A program made the position numbers and the translations under genes. A stretch of DNA of 62,987 nucleotides, from positions 1 through 62,987 of the forward strand of contig CACJFJ010000006.1 of the NCBI GenBank assembly GCA_902592675.1, written 5' to 3'. Below, piece after piece: positions 55,948 to 62,987 of this stretch (its first letter is position 1; each line of letters begins with the position of its first letter). The DNA is from an uncultured Pelagibacteraceae bacterium (GTDB taxonomy: Bacteria > Pseudomonadota > Alphaproteobacteria > Pelagibacterales > Pelagibacteraceae). The notes beneath the pieces are model-generated. The model was not told the origin of the DNA. It worked only from the letters and a program-made list of their open reading frames with translations, and made no database searches.

Positions 55948-56562
55948 ATGGAATACCTGGTATTAGGTTTTATTACCGGGCTTAGTTTAATCCTAGCGAT
56001 TGGTGCTCAAAATATATTTGTAATAGAACAAGGGCTTAAAAAACAGTATGTTTTTTTAGTCTGTTTAATTTGTTCCTGTTCAGACTTAATTCTAATATTT
56101 TCAGGTATTCTTTTATTCTACTTTTTTCATCAATATTTTAATATATTTGTAGAGCTAACTTTAAACATCTGTTTAATAATTTTTTTAATCTATTTCATAT
56201 ATTCAAAAATCAAATCTTTTAGTGTTAGTGCTAATTTCAATATTGAAAAAAAAGAGACTACTAGTGCTAAGATTATATTAAAGACACTTGGTTTCACCTA
56301 CCTAAATGCACATGTTTATTCTGATACAGTTTTCTTTTTAGGAAATTTTTCAAAAAATTTTTTATTTGATGAAAAGATTTATTTTGGTATTGGCGCTTCT
56401 GTAGCATCTTTTATATTTTTCTTTTTACTTGGTTATTCATCAGTATATTTCTCAAGATATGCGCAGAGTGATAAAACGTGGAAATATATTAATGGATTCA
56501 TTATTAGCTTCATGTCTTTGCTGACAATTTATATAATTAAAGAAACGGCATATTTTCTTTAG
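55948..56562 (+). CDS. LysE/ArgO-family amino-acid exporter
   Basis: 204 residues, about six helices. Family opening FITGLSLILAIGAQNIFVIEQGLKKQ, then LNAHVYSDTVFFLGN near mid-length, and a final TM. The GAQN motif is the LysE signature; ArgO-type members export basic amino acids. Eleven bases after the VOC gene. Confidence 0.92.
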   Translation: MEYLVLGFITGLSLILAIGAQNIFVIEQGLKKQYVFLVCLICSCSDLILIFSGILLFYFFHQYFNIFVELTLNICLIIFLIYFIYSKIKSFSVSANFNIEKKETTSAKIILKTLGFTYLNAHVYSDTVFFLGNFSKNFLFDEKIYFGIGASVASFIFFFLLGYSSVYFSRYAQSDKTWKYINGFIISFMSLLTIYIIKETAYFL

Positions 56563-56631
56563 TTAAAAGCGTTTTTGAGTGACAATTATAGCGCATGTTA
56601 AAATCTCAATTTAAAATTAATCTTATTTATT

Positions 56632-57090
56632 ATGCTTTTAAGAAGAAAAATTTTAAAATTATTTGGACTCTCTGTACTTTTTATATCATTACCTTATCAA
56701 TTCTTAAAATCAGCTACAAAAAAAATTATTAATCCTGATCTAACTAAAGCTCAAAAAGATATAATGTTTAATGAGGGCACTGAGAGACCATTTACCAGTG
56801 AATTACTCAAAGAAAAAAGAGATGGATTTTATCATTGTGCAAATTGTGGAGCAAAGTTATTTTCATCAAAAGCAAAATTCGATAGTGGAACGGGTTGGCC
56901 TTCTTTTTCTGAAGCTTTGCCAGGTGCTTTTAAAACCAAGATCGATTATTCTTTTGGAATGAAAAGAATTGAATATCATTGTGCAAACTGTGGTGCACAT
57001 CATGGCCACGTTTTTTTAGATGGACCTACTGCTACTGGAAAAAGATTTTGTAATAATGGATTGTGTTTAATTTTTGTACCAGAGAATTAA
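56632..57090 (+). CDS. msrB: Peptide-methionine (R)-S-oxide reductase with N-terminal export/anchor segment
   Basis: Repairs oxidised methionine. 152 residues: a basic, twin-Arg-like leader (MLLRRKILKLFG, hydrophobic to about 25), then MsrB. Zinc Cys69, Cys72, Cys117 and Cys120; GTGWPSF; GFYHCANCG; catalytic Cys140 in RFCNNG. The usual RYCxNSAS is changed to RFCNNGLCL with an extra Cys145. The leader points to the periplasm. Its end overlaps the convergent HisD-like gene by four bases. Confidence 0.9.
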   Translation: MLLRRKILKLFGLSVLFISLPYQFLKSATKKIINPDLTKAQKDIMFNEGTERPFTSELLKEKRDGFYHCANCGAKLFSSKAKFDSGTGWPSFSEALPGAFKTKIDYSFGMKRIEYHCANCGAHHGHVFLDGPTATGKRFCNNGLCLIFVPEN

Positions 57091-58373
57091 TTAGAAAAAC
57101 CATATTTTCTAAGTCTTACATCTCCTGTTCTCGCATGAGCTTCCATTCCCTCATATCTAGAAATTCTAGCTGCAGCAGCACCAACTAATTTAGTAGATTC
57201 TTTTGTCATTCTTTGAAAGCTTAAAGTTTTAATAAATTTTCCAACAAATAATCCGCCCGTGTATCTTCCTGCACCTTTAGTTGGTAAGATATGGTTTGTA
57301 CCAGAACATTTGTCGCCGTATGCAACAGTTGTTTCTTCACCTACAAACAATGATCCATAATTTGTTAATCTTTCATGAAACCATTTTAAGTTTTCGGTCT
57401 GTACTTCTAAATGTTCAGGTGCATATTCGTCACTAATTTTAACTATCTCTTCATCAGTGTCACAAAGAATTACTTCACCATAATCTCTCCACGCTGCCTC
57501 AGCACTTGTTCTTGGAACTTCTGGAAGTTCTGCAATTAATTCTGGAACTCTTTTCATTACTTTTTCGGCTAATTCTTTACTAGTTGTATAAAGCCAACAT
57601 GGTGAGTTATATCCATGCTCAGCTTGTCCTACTAAATCTACAGCAACAATTTCTGGATCAGCTTTAGCATCAGCTATAATTCCAATTTCAGTTGGTCCTG
57701 CAAACAAATCAATACCAACTTTTCCATATAAAATTCTTTTAGCCTCAGCTACAAATTGATTTCCTGGTCCTACAATTATATCTGCAGGGGGGTTTTTAAA
57801 TAATCCATTGGTCATTGCTGCAATTGCAGGAACTCCTCCTAAATTTAAAATAACATCTGCACCGCAAAGGTCAGCTGTGTATACAATAGTAGGGTGGGCA
57901 CCGACACCTTCTTTAGGAGGACTACATGCAATAATATTTTTTACTCCAGCAACTTTTGCTGTAGTTACACTCATTACAGCAGATGCAATGTGAGCGTATC
58001 TTCCACCGGGGATGTAGCAACCAGCTGTATTTACAGGTACTAATTTTTGACCTGCATACAAACCATCTGAAAGTTCTACCTCAAAATCTTGTCCATAATT
58101 TTTAAGTTGTGCTTCAGCAAATTTTCTAACCCTTTCAAATGAAAATTGAATATCATCTTTAGTTTTTTGATCTAACGTTTTTTTAATTTCCTCAATTTTA
58201 TCTTTTGACACTATGATGTCCCCATCATATTTGTCGAATTTTTTTGTTAGATCTATGCAACCTTGTTCTTTTGTAGTTTCAATATTTTTCAGTAAATCCT
58301 GAACTATTCCAGTAGTCTTGTTGTCATCAGTAGATGAGGTTTTTGGAGATTTTTTTAAATAAGTAACAGCCAT
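57087..58373 (-). CDS. hpsN: HisD-family dehydrogenase, probably sulfopropanediol 3-dehydrogenase (HpsN-like)
   Basis: 428 residues, histidinol-dehydrogenase superfamily. Zinc and catalytic residues: Gln/His in GQAEHGYNSPCW, Glu-His in YAPEHLEV, Asp in YGDKCSGTNH, and a late His in EGMEAHARTGDVRLRKYG. The opening MAVTYLKK and the GYNSPCWLYTTS, AAWRDYGEVILC and RTGDVRLRKYG blocks follow the HpsN-type subfamily rather than the histidine-pathway enzyme. HpsN oxidises dihydroxypropanesulfonate to sulfolactate in two NAD steps. No other his genes are adjacent. Last gene in the sulfonate-like operon. Confidence 0.75.
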   Translation of the reverse strand: MAVTYLKKSPKTSSTDDNKTTGIVQDLLKNIETTKEQGCIDLTKKFDKYDGDIIVSKDKIEEIKKTLDQKTKDDIQFSFERVRKFAEAQLKNYGQDFEVELSDGLYAGQKLVPVNTAGCYIPGGRYAHIASAVMSVTTAKVAGVKNIIACSPPKEGVGAHPTIVYTADLCGADVILNLGGVPAIAAMTNGLFKNPPADIIVGPGNQFVAEAKRILYGKVGIDLFAGPTEIGIIADAKADPEIVAVDLVGQAEHGYNSPCWLYTTSKELAEKVMKRVPELIAELPEVPRTSAEAAWRDYGEVILCDTDEEIVKISDEYAPEHLEVQTENLKWFHERLTNYGSLFVGEETTVAYGDKCSGTNHILPTKGAGRYTGGLFVGKFIKTLSFQRMTKESTKLVGAAAARISRYEGMEAHARTGDVRLRKYGFSN

Positions 58374-58435
58374 TAATACAATTTTATAATTGATAATGTA
58401 TTTAAGACAAATTTAATTTTATTGCAATCAAACAT

Positions 58436-59347
58436 TTAATCTAGTGCAACAACAGCTGCAGCTATTGATGCTAGTCTAGCAGGTGCTTCATCAGAGCGGC
58501 TAGTAATTACCACAGGTACTTTACCACCTACAACTACTCCTGCAGCACATGCGCCACTAAAATATATTAACATCTTAACCAATGCATTACCTGTCTCAAC
58601 ACTGGGTACTAATAAAACATCAGCAATTCCCGCAACATCATTTTTAATACCTTTAATAGTTGCAGATTTTTTTGATATACTATTATCGAAAGCCAAAGGC
58701 CCAAATACATCAGCATTTAAATTTTCTTTTTTAGCAAGATTTGTAATTTCTTCAGCTTCTTTAGAACTTGGAACACTATCTAAAACTTCTTCTGTGGCAG
58801 ATAATACTGCAATCTTTGGTCTTTCAATTCCAATTCTATTAGAAAAATTAATTACATTTTTTAAGATATGCATTTTGGTTTTTACATTTGGCAATACATT
58901 TAAAGCACCATCAGTAATTATAAGAGGTTTATCTTCTTTTTCTAATGTCATATGCCAGATATGACTTAACCTTGTTTTTCCCAACAAGTTATATTCTCTT
59001 TTTAAAACTTCTTTCATTAAAATATCTGTATGTATATGTCCTTTGACTATAATTCTTATTTTTCCTTCGCTAGCAAGTTTTGCAGCTATACCTGCAGTAT
59101 TATTTTCAACTGGTTCATTAATAATTTCATATTTAGAAATATCCCACTTTAAGTTTTTTGCACACTTTAGAATTTCTTTTTCATCTCCTATAAAAATCGG
59201 ATCAATTAAATTTTCTTTGACTGCATCTTGAACAGATAACATTGGTAATGGTTTCCCAGCATTAACAATTCCAGCTTTCACTCCTTTATTCTTTAGAGCA
59301 GCATTTAATAGATTATTTGGAACAATAATTTCTTTATTTGAAAGCAT
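58436..59347 (-). CDS. Phosphate acetyl/butyryl-transferase family
   Basis: 303 residues, Pta/Ptb family. Seen: LLVPSVETGNALVKMLIYFSGACAAGVVVG, PVVITSRSDEAPARLAS, KGHIHTDILMKEVL, and AVLSATEEV. In sulfonate breakdown this enzyme turns acetyl phosphate, made by Xsc, into acetyl-CoA. Two bases separate it from the dehydrogenase upstream; 62 bases lie before the HpsN-like gene. Confidence 0.85.
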   Translation of the reverse strand: MLSNKEIIVPNNLLNAALKNKGVKAGIVNAGKPLPMLSVQDAVKENLIDPIFIGDEKEILKCAKNLKWDISKYEIINEPVENNTAGIAAKLASEGKIRIIVKGHIHTDILMKEVLKREYNLLGKTRLSHIWHMTLEKEDKPLIITDGALNVLPNVKTKMHILKNVINFSNRIGIERPKIAVLSATEEVLDSVPSSKEAEEITNLAKKENLNADVFGPLAFDNSISKKSATIKGIKNDVAGIADVLLVPSVETGNALVKMLIYFSGACAAGVVVGGKVPVVITSRSDEAPARLASIAAAVVALD

Positions 59348-59349
59348 GA

Positions 59350-60390
59350 TTAGTTTTTTAGAATTTCAAATTCTTTTTTAATAATTTTAGACATTTTAAT
59401 TTCTTTTTTTAAATTCATTTTATATCTTTTATATTTATTTTGCCCTGGATACATTATTTCTTTTATTCCTTTAACTTTAGGTAGTCGTTTTACTTTTTTG
59501 ATATTATCTTTAATTCTTTGGTTATAATCTTTTACAAATAAATTTGTTTTAAATGTGATAAATAAATGCCCTATATTTTGTGGTCCAGTAAAATCTTCAA
59601 AAGGATCTTTAACTCTACCAGCATGATTTCCACCAGTTAAAACACCACTCAATATATCAACCATCCATGCTAAGCCTGAACCTCTAAATCCTGCAATAGG
59701 TAATTGAACACCTTTCAGTGCTTTGTTCGCATCGATTGTTGGTTTACCAAACTTATCTAAAGCAACACCTAATGGTAGTTTCTGATTATTTTTTGATGCA
59801 AATCTAATCTTTCCTCTATTGATCATGGAGATTGATGAGTCAAAAATAAAAGGTATTTTTGAACCACTAGGAGTTCCGAAACAAACTGGATTAGTACCAA
59901 ATAAACTTTTAAAAGCTCCATGTGGAGCTACAGCTGGTGGACCGTTGGTATAAATCATGGTAACCAGATTTTTTTTTACAGCTTGTTCTGCGTAATAACC
60001 AGAGAGACCATAATGACCACTGTTTCTAACAGCAACTAAACCTATTCCAGTTTTTTTGGCATTTGAAATAGCCTTTTTAATAGCTATATCAGCTGCAACA
60101 AACCCTATACTATTATCAGCATCAATGTGTGAAATTGATTGTGATATCTTTTTAATCTTTATTTTTGGTTTTGGATTAATTACTTTTTTTGATATTCGAT
60201 CACAATACATTTTTAATCTTGAAATACCATGACCGAAAGCACCGACAAGCTCTGCGTTGATCAAAGCATTAGCAGAAATCTTGGCGTGGTCTTGACTTAG
60301 ACCATATTTTTTAAATATTTTGATAACTTCTTTTTTTAGTATTGGAGCTTTCAACTTAACCTTTTCCACGCCATGGAATTGTTTTATCAA
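59350..60390 (-). CDS. Ldh2/ComC-family oxidoreductase (possible sulfolactate dehydrogenase)
   Basis: 346 residues, malate/L-lactate dehydrogenase type 2 family. HGISRLKMYCDRI, SGHYGLSGYYAEQAV, TNGPPAVAPHGAF, GTNPVCFGTPS, and GFRGSGLAWMVDIL identify it. ComC, which oxidises sulfolactate to sulfopyruvate, is in the family; malate- or ureidoglycolate-type activity is the alternative. The ATG at 60390 overlaps the permease gene by 35 bases; GTG 60369 or TTG 60354 are other possible starts. Confidence 0.85.
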   Translation of the reverse strand: MIKQFHGVEKVKLKAPILKKEVIKIFKKYGLSQDHAKISANALINAELVGAFGHGISRLKMYCDRISKKVINPKPKIKIKKISQSISHIDADNSIGFVAADIAIKKAISNAKKTGIGLVAVRNSGHYGLSGYYAEQAVKKNLVTMIYTNGPPAVAPHGAFKSLFGTNPVCFGTPSGSKIPFIFDSSISMINRGKIRFASKNNQKLPLGVALDKFGKPTIDANKALKGVQLPIAGFRGSGLAWMVDILSGVLTGGNHAGRVKDPFEDFTGPQNIGHLFITFKTNLFVKDYNQRIKDNIKKVKRLPKVKGIKEIMYPGQNKYKRYKMNLKKEIKMSKIIKKEFEILKN

Positions 60391-62281
60391 TTATTTTTCT
60401 AAGTGTTATATCAAATAATAGTCCAAGCATTCCCATGATAAAAATTGTTATCCAAATCACTTCATATTGAAAATATTTCTTGGCTACATTTTCAACAAAA
60501 CCAATACCAGTAGTACCAGCTAAAAATTCTGCAGCCACTAATGTTCCCCAACACATACCTACGGCTACTCTTATACCTGTAAGTATTTCTGGTAATGAGT
60601 TTGGAAAAATTACATGTCTTAATATTTGTCTTTTAGATGCCCCCAATGAATGAGCAGCATGAATTTTTGATAGCTGAGTTCCAGAGGCGCCAGCTCTAGC
60701 TGAGATTATCATTATTGATAAAGAAACCATAAATAATAAAAATACTTTTCCAGTGTTATCAATTCCTAAGACTGAGATGATAAGAGGTGCCCATGCAAGA
60801 GGTGGAACTGGTCTGTAAAGTTCAATTAAAGGATCAAAAAAACCTTTCGCAAATCTATTTAATCCCATAAAAAGACCAAGAGGCACACCAATTAATATTC
60901 CAAAAATTAAGCCAAGAAAAACTCTTAAAAAGGAGTCCCAAATATGTCCATAAGGAACAGGCACTTTGAATAAACTAAAATCACCAGTTACAATTTTTAG
61001 AACTCCACCTTTAAAGTTCTGTTTTACTATTCCATCTTTTGTATGAACAGGGTACTCTCCTGGCAAAATATCTGCAATCCAGTCTGGTAAAATGAAGCCA
61101 ATCATTTTACTCACATCAACCATTTGTATCCACAATAGAGGGATATCTTTATAGCCAACACTAGGCTTTGACATTAATATAAATTTATTAAAAGTATCAG
61201 ATGGTTTGGGCAGCCATCTTCCAGAACCTTGTTCTGAACAACTCGGACCACTAGCAACTATTGTTCCAGCAGGGAATAAAAATATATCAATAAATCTAAG
61301 TCCTCCTTGAGCATCTATTTGCGCATTGTCAAATTTGATAATTGCTTTTTGCATATTATCCAATGCATTTGGAGGATAGATACTTGCAAATTCAATTCTT
61401 CTAGCAATCTTGACAATGTTTTTTGCATATGTTGATGCCACTTCGTCATTTTCTCCTAAATCTTTTCTGTAAGATTTAATTTCCTCTTTTAGTTCCTTAA
61501 TCTGACTTTTAAATTGAGGGTTATGATTCCTTAATTTAAAAAATTCATCACTTATCAAATTTAGCTCCTGGGCTGCAGCATGAAATTTCAATCCTCTATA
61601 AGTTGCAGGGACCAAGGGTACTTCTAATGTATTTTCAATAGAACCTGAACCTGCATCTACTTTGGTTATACCCCAACCACCTTCTTGATCTACTGCCTTA
61701 AGTCTTTCCCTTAGGTCTTGCTCAGTTTCGAAAGGATAATCAGGTTTTTTAAAATTTTCAGTCAAAAGATTAATTTTTCCAGTGATTTCGTCTATTTTTT
61801 GTCTAGTCTCATTTTCAAGTAAATCTTCATTAGTGAGTAGAGGGATAAGTTGATTTGTTTTGCTTATAAAAGTAATTAATATTGTTTTTTGTTGATTATT
61901 GAGGTTTTCAGAATTTTCAATCTCATTTTGAATTATCTTTAAATTTTTATTCTCTTTTTTTATTTGTGAGGTGCTTTTAAATTCTCTTTCTTCTATTGGA
62001 AATTGATATTTTAATCCAAGCAAAGAGTCATTAACTTTTGCAACTTGGCATAGCTCATTAGCAGATTTTGGATAAAATCCTTTTGCAATATCCCAAGAAT
62101 AATAAAGCCAAATTAAAAGTAAAAAACTACTTCCAACAATTACCCAGTGAGTGCCACCTAATGCTCTTTCGGGATTTCCAAAAACTGCATCTACTTTTTC
62201 AGTCTTTATTAATCTTCTTCCATAAAGAATGCATCCAACTACAGCAAAAAAGATTAAAAAAGTTAATATTTGAGTTAACAT
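60356..62281 (-). CDS. Taurine/sulfonate-type ABC permease with large N-terminal extension
   Basis: 641 residues versus about 260-280 for TauC/SsuC. The permease proper starts near RWLPKPSDTFNKF (356-367) and has the family helices, PLIELYRPVPPLAWAPLI (about 484-501), and the EAA loop HAAHSLGASKRQILRHVIFP (541-560). Before that: two helices (about 5-22 and 46-63), then about 290 residues that are hydrophilic, with coiled-coil-like stretches (about 104-175 and 250-275). The extension is probably periplasmic. Function is inferred. ATPase gene ends at the base before its start. Confidence 0.88.
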   Translation of the reverse strand: MLTQILTFLIFFAVVGCILYGRRLIKTEKVDAVFGNPERALGGTHWVIVGSSFLLLIWLYYSWDIAKGFYPKSANELCQVAKVNDSLLGLKYQFPIEEREFKSTSQIKKENKNLKIIQNEIENSENLNNQQKTILITFISKTNQLIPLLTNEDLLENETRQKIDEITGKINLLTENFKKPDYPFETEQDLRERLKAVDQEGGWGITKVDAGSGSIENTLEVPLVPATYRGLKFHAAAQELNLISDEFFKLRNHNPQFKSQIKELKEEIKSYRKDLGENDEVASTYAKNIVKIARRIEFASIYPPNALDNMQKAIIKFDNAQIDAQGGLRFIDIFLFPAGTIVASGPSCSEQGSGRWLPKPSDTFNKFILMSKPSVGYKDIPLLWIQMVDVSKMIGFILPDWIADILPGEYPVHTKDGIVKQNFKGGVLKIVTGDFSLFKVPVPYGHIWDSFLRVFLGLIFGILIGVPLGLFMGLNRFAKGFFDPLIELYRPVPPLAWAPLIISVLGIDNTGKVFLLFMVSLSIMIISARAGASGTQLSKIHAAHSLGASKRQILRHVIFPNSLPEILTGIRVAVGMCWGTLVAAEFLAGTTGIGFVENVAKKYFQYEVIWITIFIMGMLGLLFDITLRKIIDKTIPWRGKG

Positions 62282-62987
62282 TTAGTTATCTTTTCCCATT
62301 ATTTCTTCTTCCATATTCCAAATCATTTCGAGAATTTCTTCTCGTTTTTGAGAAAATTCTTTATTTTTTTTAATTTCTCTTAAATCTTCTTTTAATCCCA
62401 TTGAAGCGAATGGCAGATTATACTCTTTATGTATTCTTCCAGGTCTTGGAGCCATCACGTATAATCTTTCCCCAAGAAGCAAAGCTTCTTCAACTGAATG
62501 TGTAATTAGAATGATTGTTTTACCAGTTTCTTTCCAAATTTTTAAAACTAAAGACTGCATTTTTTCTCTTGTTAGAGCATCAAGTGCACCTAAGGGTTCA
62601 TCCATTAAAATTAAATCTGGGTTATTAATTAAACATCTTGCTAGAGCTACTCTTTGCTGCATTCCTCCTGACAACTGATAAGTTGGTGTATTACCAAATC
62701 CTTTAAGCCCAACAATTTCTAACCATTCATCTACTTTCTTTTGAGTTTCAACTGGATCCTCTTTTTTCATTCTTAGGCCAAAATTGACATTTTCTGAAAC
62801 AGTCAACCATTCAAATAAAGCTCCTTGTTGAAAAACCATACCTCTTTCAACTCCTGGTCCATCAATTTCTTTGTCATTTAAAGTTATGACTCCTGAAGTG
62901 GGTCTTATAAATCCTGCAGTAATGTTAAGTAAAGTTGTTTTTCCACAGCCAGAAGGACCAAGAACAGTTAATAACTCACCTTTTTTT
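62282..62987 (-). CDS. Taurine/sulfonate-type ABC ATP-binding protein, 5' end cut by window edge
   Basis: The frame is open to the right edge, so at least 49 residues precede the first in-window ATG (62839). About 234 residues visible. Walker A GPSGCGKTT, Q-loop in VFQQGALFEWLTV, signature LSGGMQQRVALARCL, Walker B LILMDEPLGALD, and ITHSVEEALLLGERLYVM. TauB/SsuB-type. Energises the permease just downstream. The substrate-binding protein is not in the window and may lie beyond the edge. Confidence 0.93.
   Translation of the reverse strand, partial: KKGELLTVLGPSGCGKTTLLNITAGFIRPTSGVITLNDKEIDGPGVERGMVFQQGALFEWLTVSENVNFGLRMKKEDPVETQKKVDEWLEIVGLKGFGNTPTYQLSGGMQQRVALARCLINNPDLILMDEPLGALDALTREKMQSLVLKIWKETGKTIILITHSVEEALLLGERLYVMAPRPGRIHKEYNLPFASMGLKEDLREIKKNKEFSQKREEILEMIWNMEEEIMGKDN

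Noticed and set aside
57087..58373. Histidinol dehydrogenase for histidine synthesis
   Set aside because: No his genes around it, and the N- and C-terminal blocks fit the HpsN-type paralogs better; kept as a less likely alternative.
1..62987. CRISPR arrays, rRNA or tRNA genes
   Set aside because: No regularly spaced repeats and no cloverleaf or rRNA sequence seen; intergenic spaces are too short for most.

Overview
The window reads as a stretch of a streamlined marine alphaproteobacterium, most likely of the SAR11 clade (Pelagibacterales). The basis is very AT-rich DNA, Lys/Asn/Ile-rich proteins, gene ends that overlap by 1-4 bases, almost no spacer longer than 200 bases, and an alphaproteobacterial gene set (NDUFA12 subunit, DUF2155, SufBCDS with IscR, an RNase E/G with a charged insertion). 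No tRNA, rRNA or CRISPR array was seen. This is taxonomy by pattern recognition; no search was run.

Layout. 1-17.1 kb is housekeeping: aspS (cut by the left edge), an orphan ribonucleotide-reductase-type TSCPD protein, NDUFA12, DUF2155, accC-accB-aroQ, thiS-thiG, an RNase E/G, PBP1A, prfB with its programmed frameshift, an AsmA-like protein, tyrS, anmK and an alpha/beta hydrolase. 17.2-23.4 kb is an iron-sulfur assembly operon (iscR-sufB-C-D-S-U-T-A) behind a promoter with a near-perfect IscR type 1 operator. glnA, a YbaK protein, an EamA transporter, an AcoD-like aldehyde dehydrogenase with a very basic in-frame leader, DUF779, a thioesterase and an exported serine hydrolase follow.

30.66-32.37 kb is the clearest accessory island: one gene with five zinc ribbons and a Vsr-like nuclease core, bracketed by 30-bp direct repeats. 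32.5-46.5 kb is a carbon-catabolism region: a FrcBCA-type sugar/polyol ABC transporter and inositol genes iolG, iolE and iolD, mixed with a D-2-hydroxyacid dehydrogenase, an HpcH-type aldolase, a semialdehyde dehydrogenase, a second Gfo/Idh/MocA oxidoreductase, a ROK kinase and a FAH-family hydrolase. Canonical iolB, iolC and iolJ are not seen.

46.5-49.7 kb holds ccdA, an azoreductase-like flavoprotein, a gamma-butyrobetaine-dioxygenase-like enzyme and an inositol-monophosphatase-family enzyme. 49.7-53.8 kb is a tight 12-gene minus-strand operon of mostly uncharacterised small proteins (exported, membrane and ferredoxin-like-barrel types), ending in two SMR-family proteins that both lack the essential membrane glutamate. 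cysE-cysK, a VOC protein, a LysE exporter and an exported-looking MsrB follow.

57.1-62.99 kb is a minus-strand operon that runs off the right edge: taurine/sulfonate-type ABC ATPase and permease (with a very large N-terminal extension), a ComC/Ldh2-type dehydrogenase, a phosphotransacetylase and a HisD paralog of the HpsN type. Together these fit uptake and oxidation of a C3 sulfonate such as dihydroxypropanesulfonate, with acetyl phosphate feeding into acetyl-CoA. The strongest candidates for new biology are the repeat-flanked nuclease cassette, the 12-gene small-protein operon with its altered SMR pair, and the sulfonate operon.
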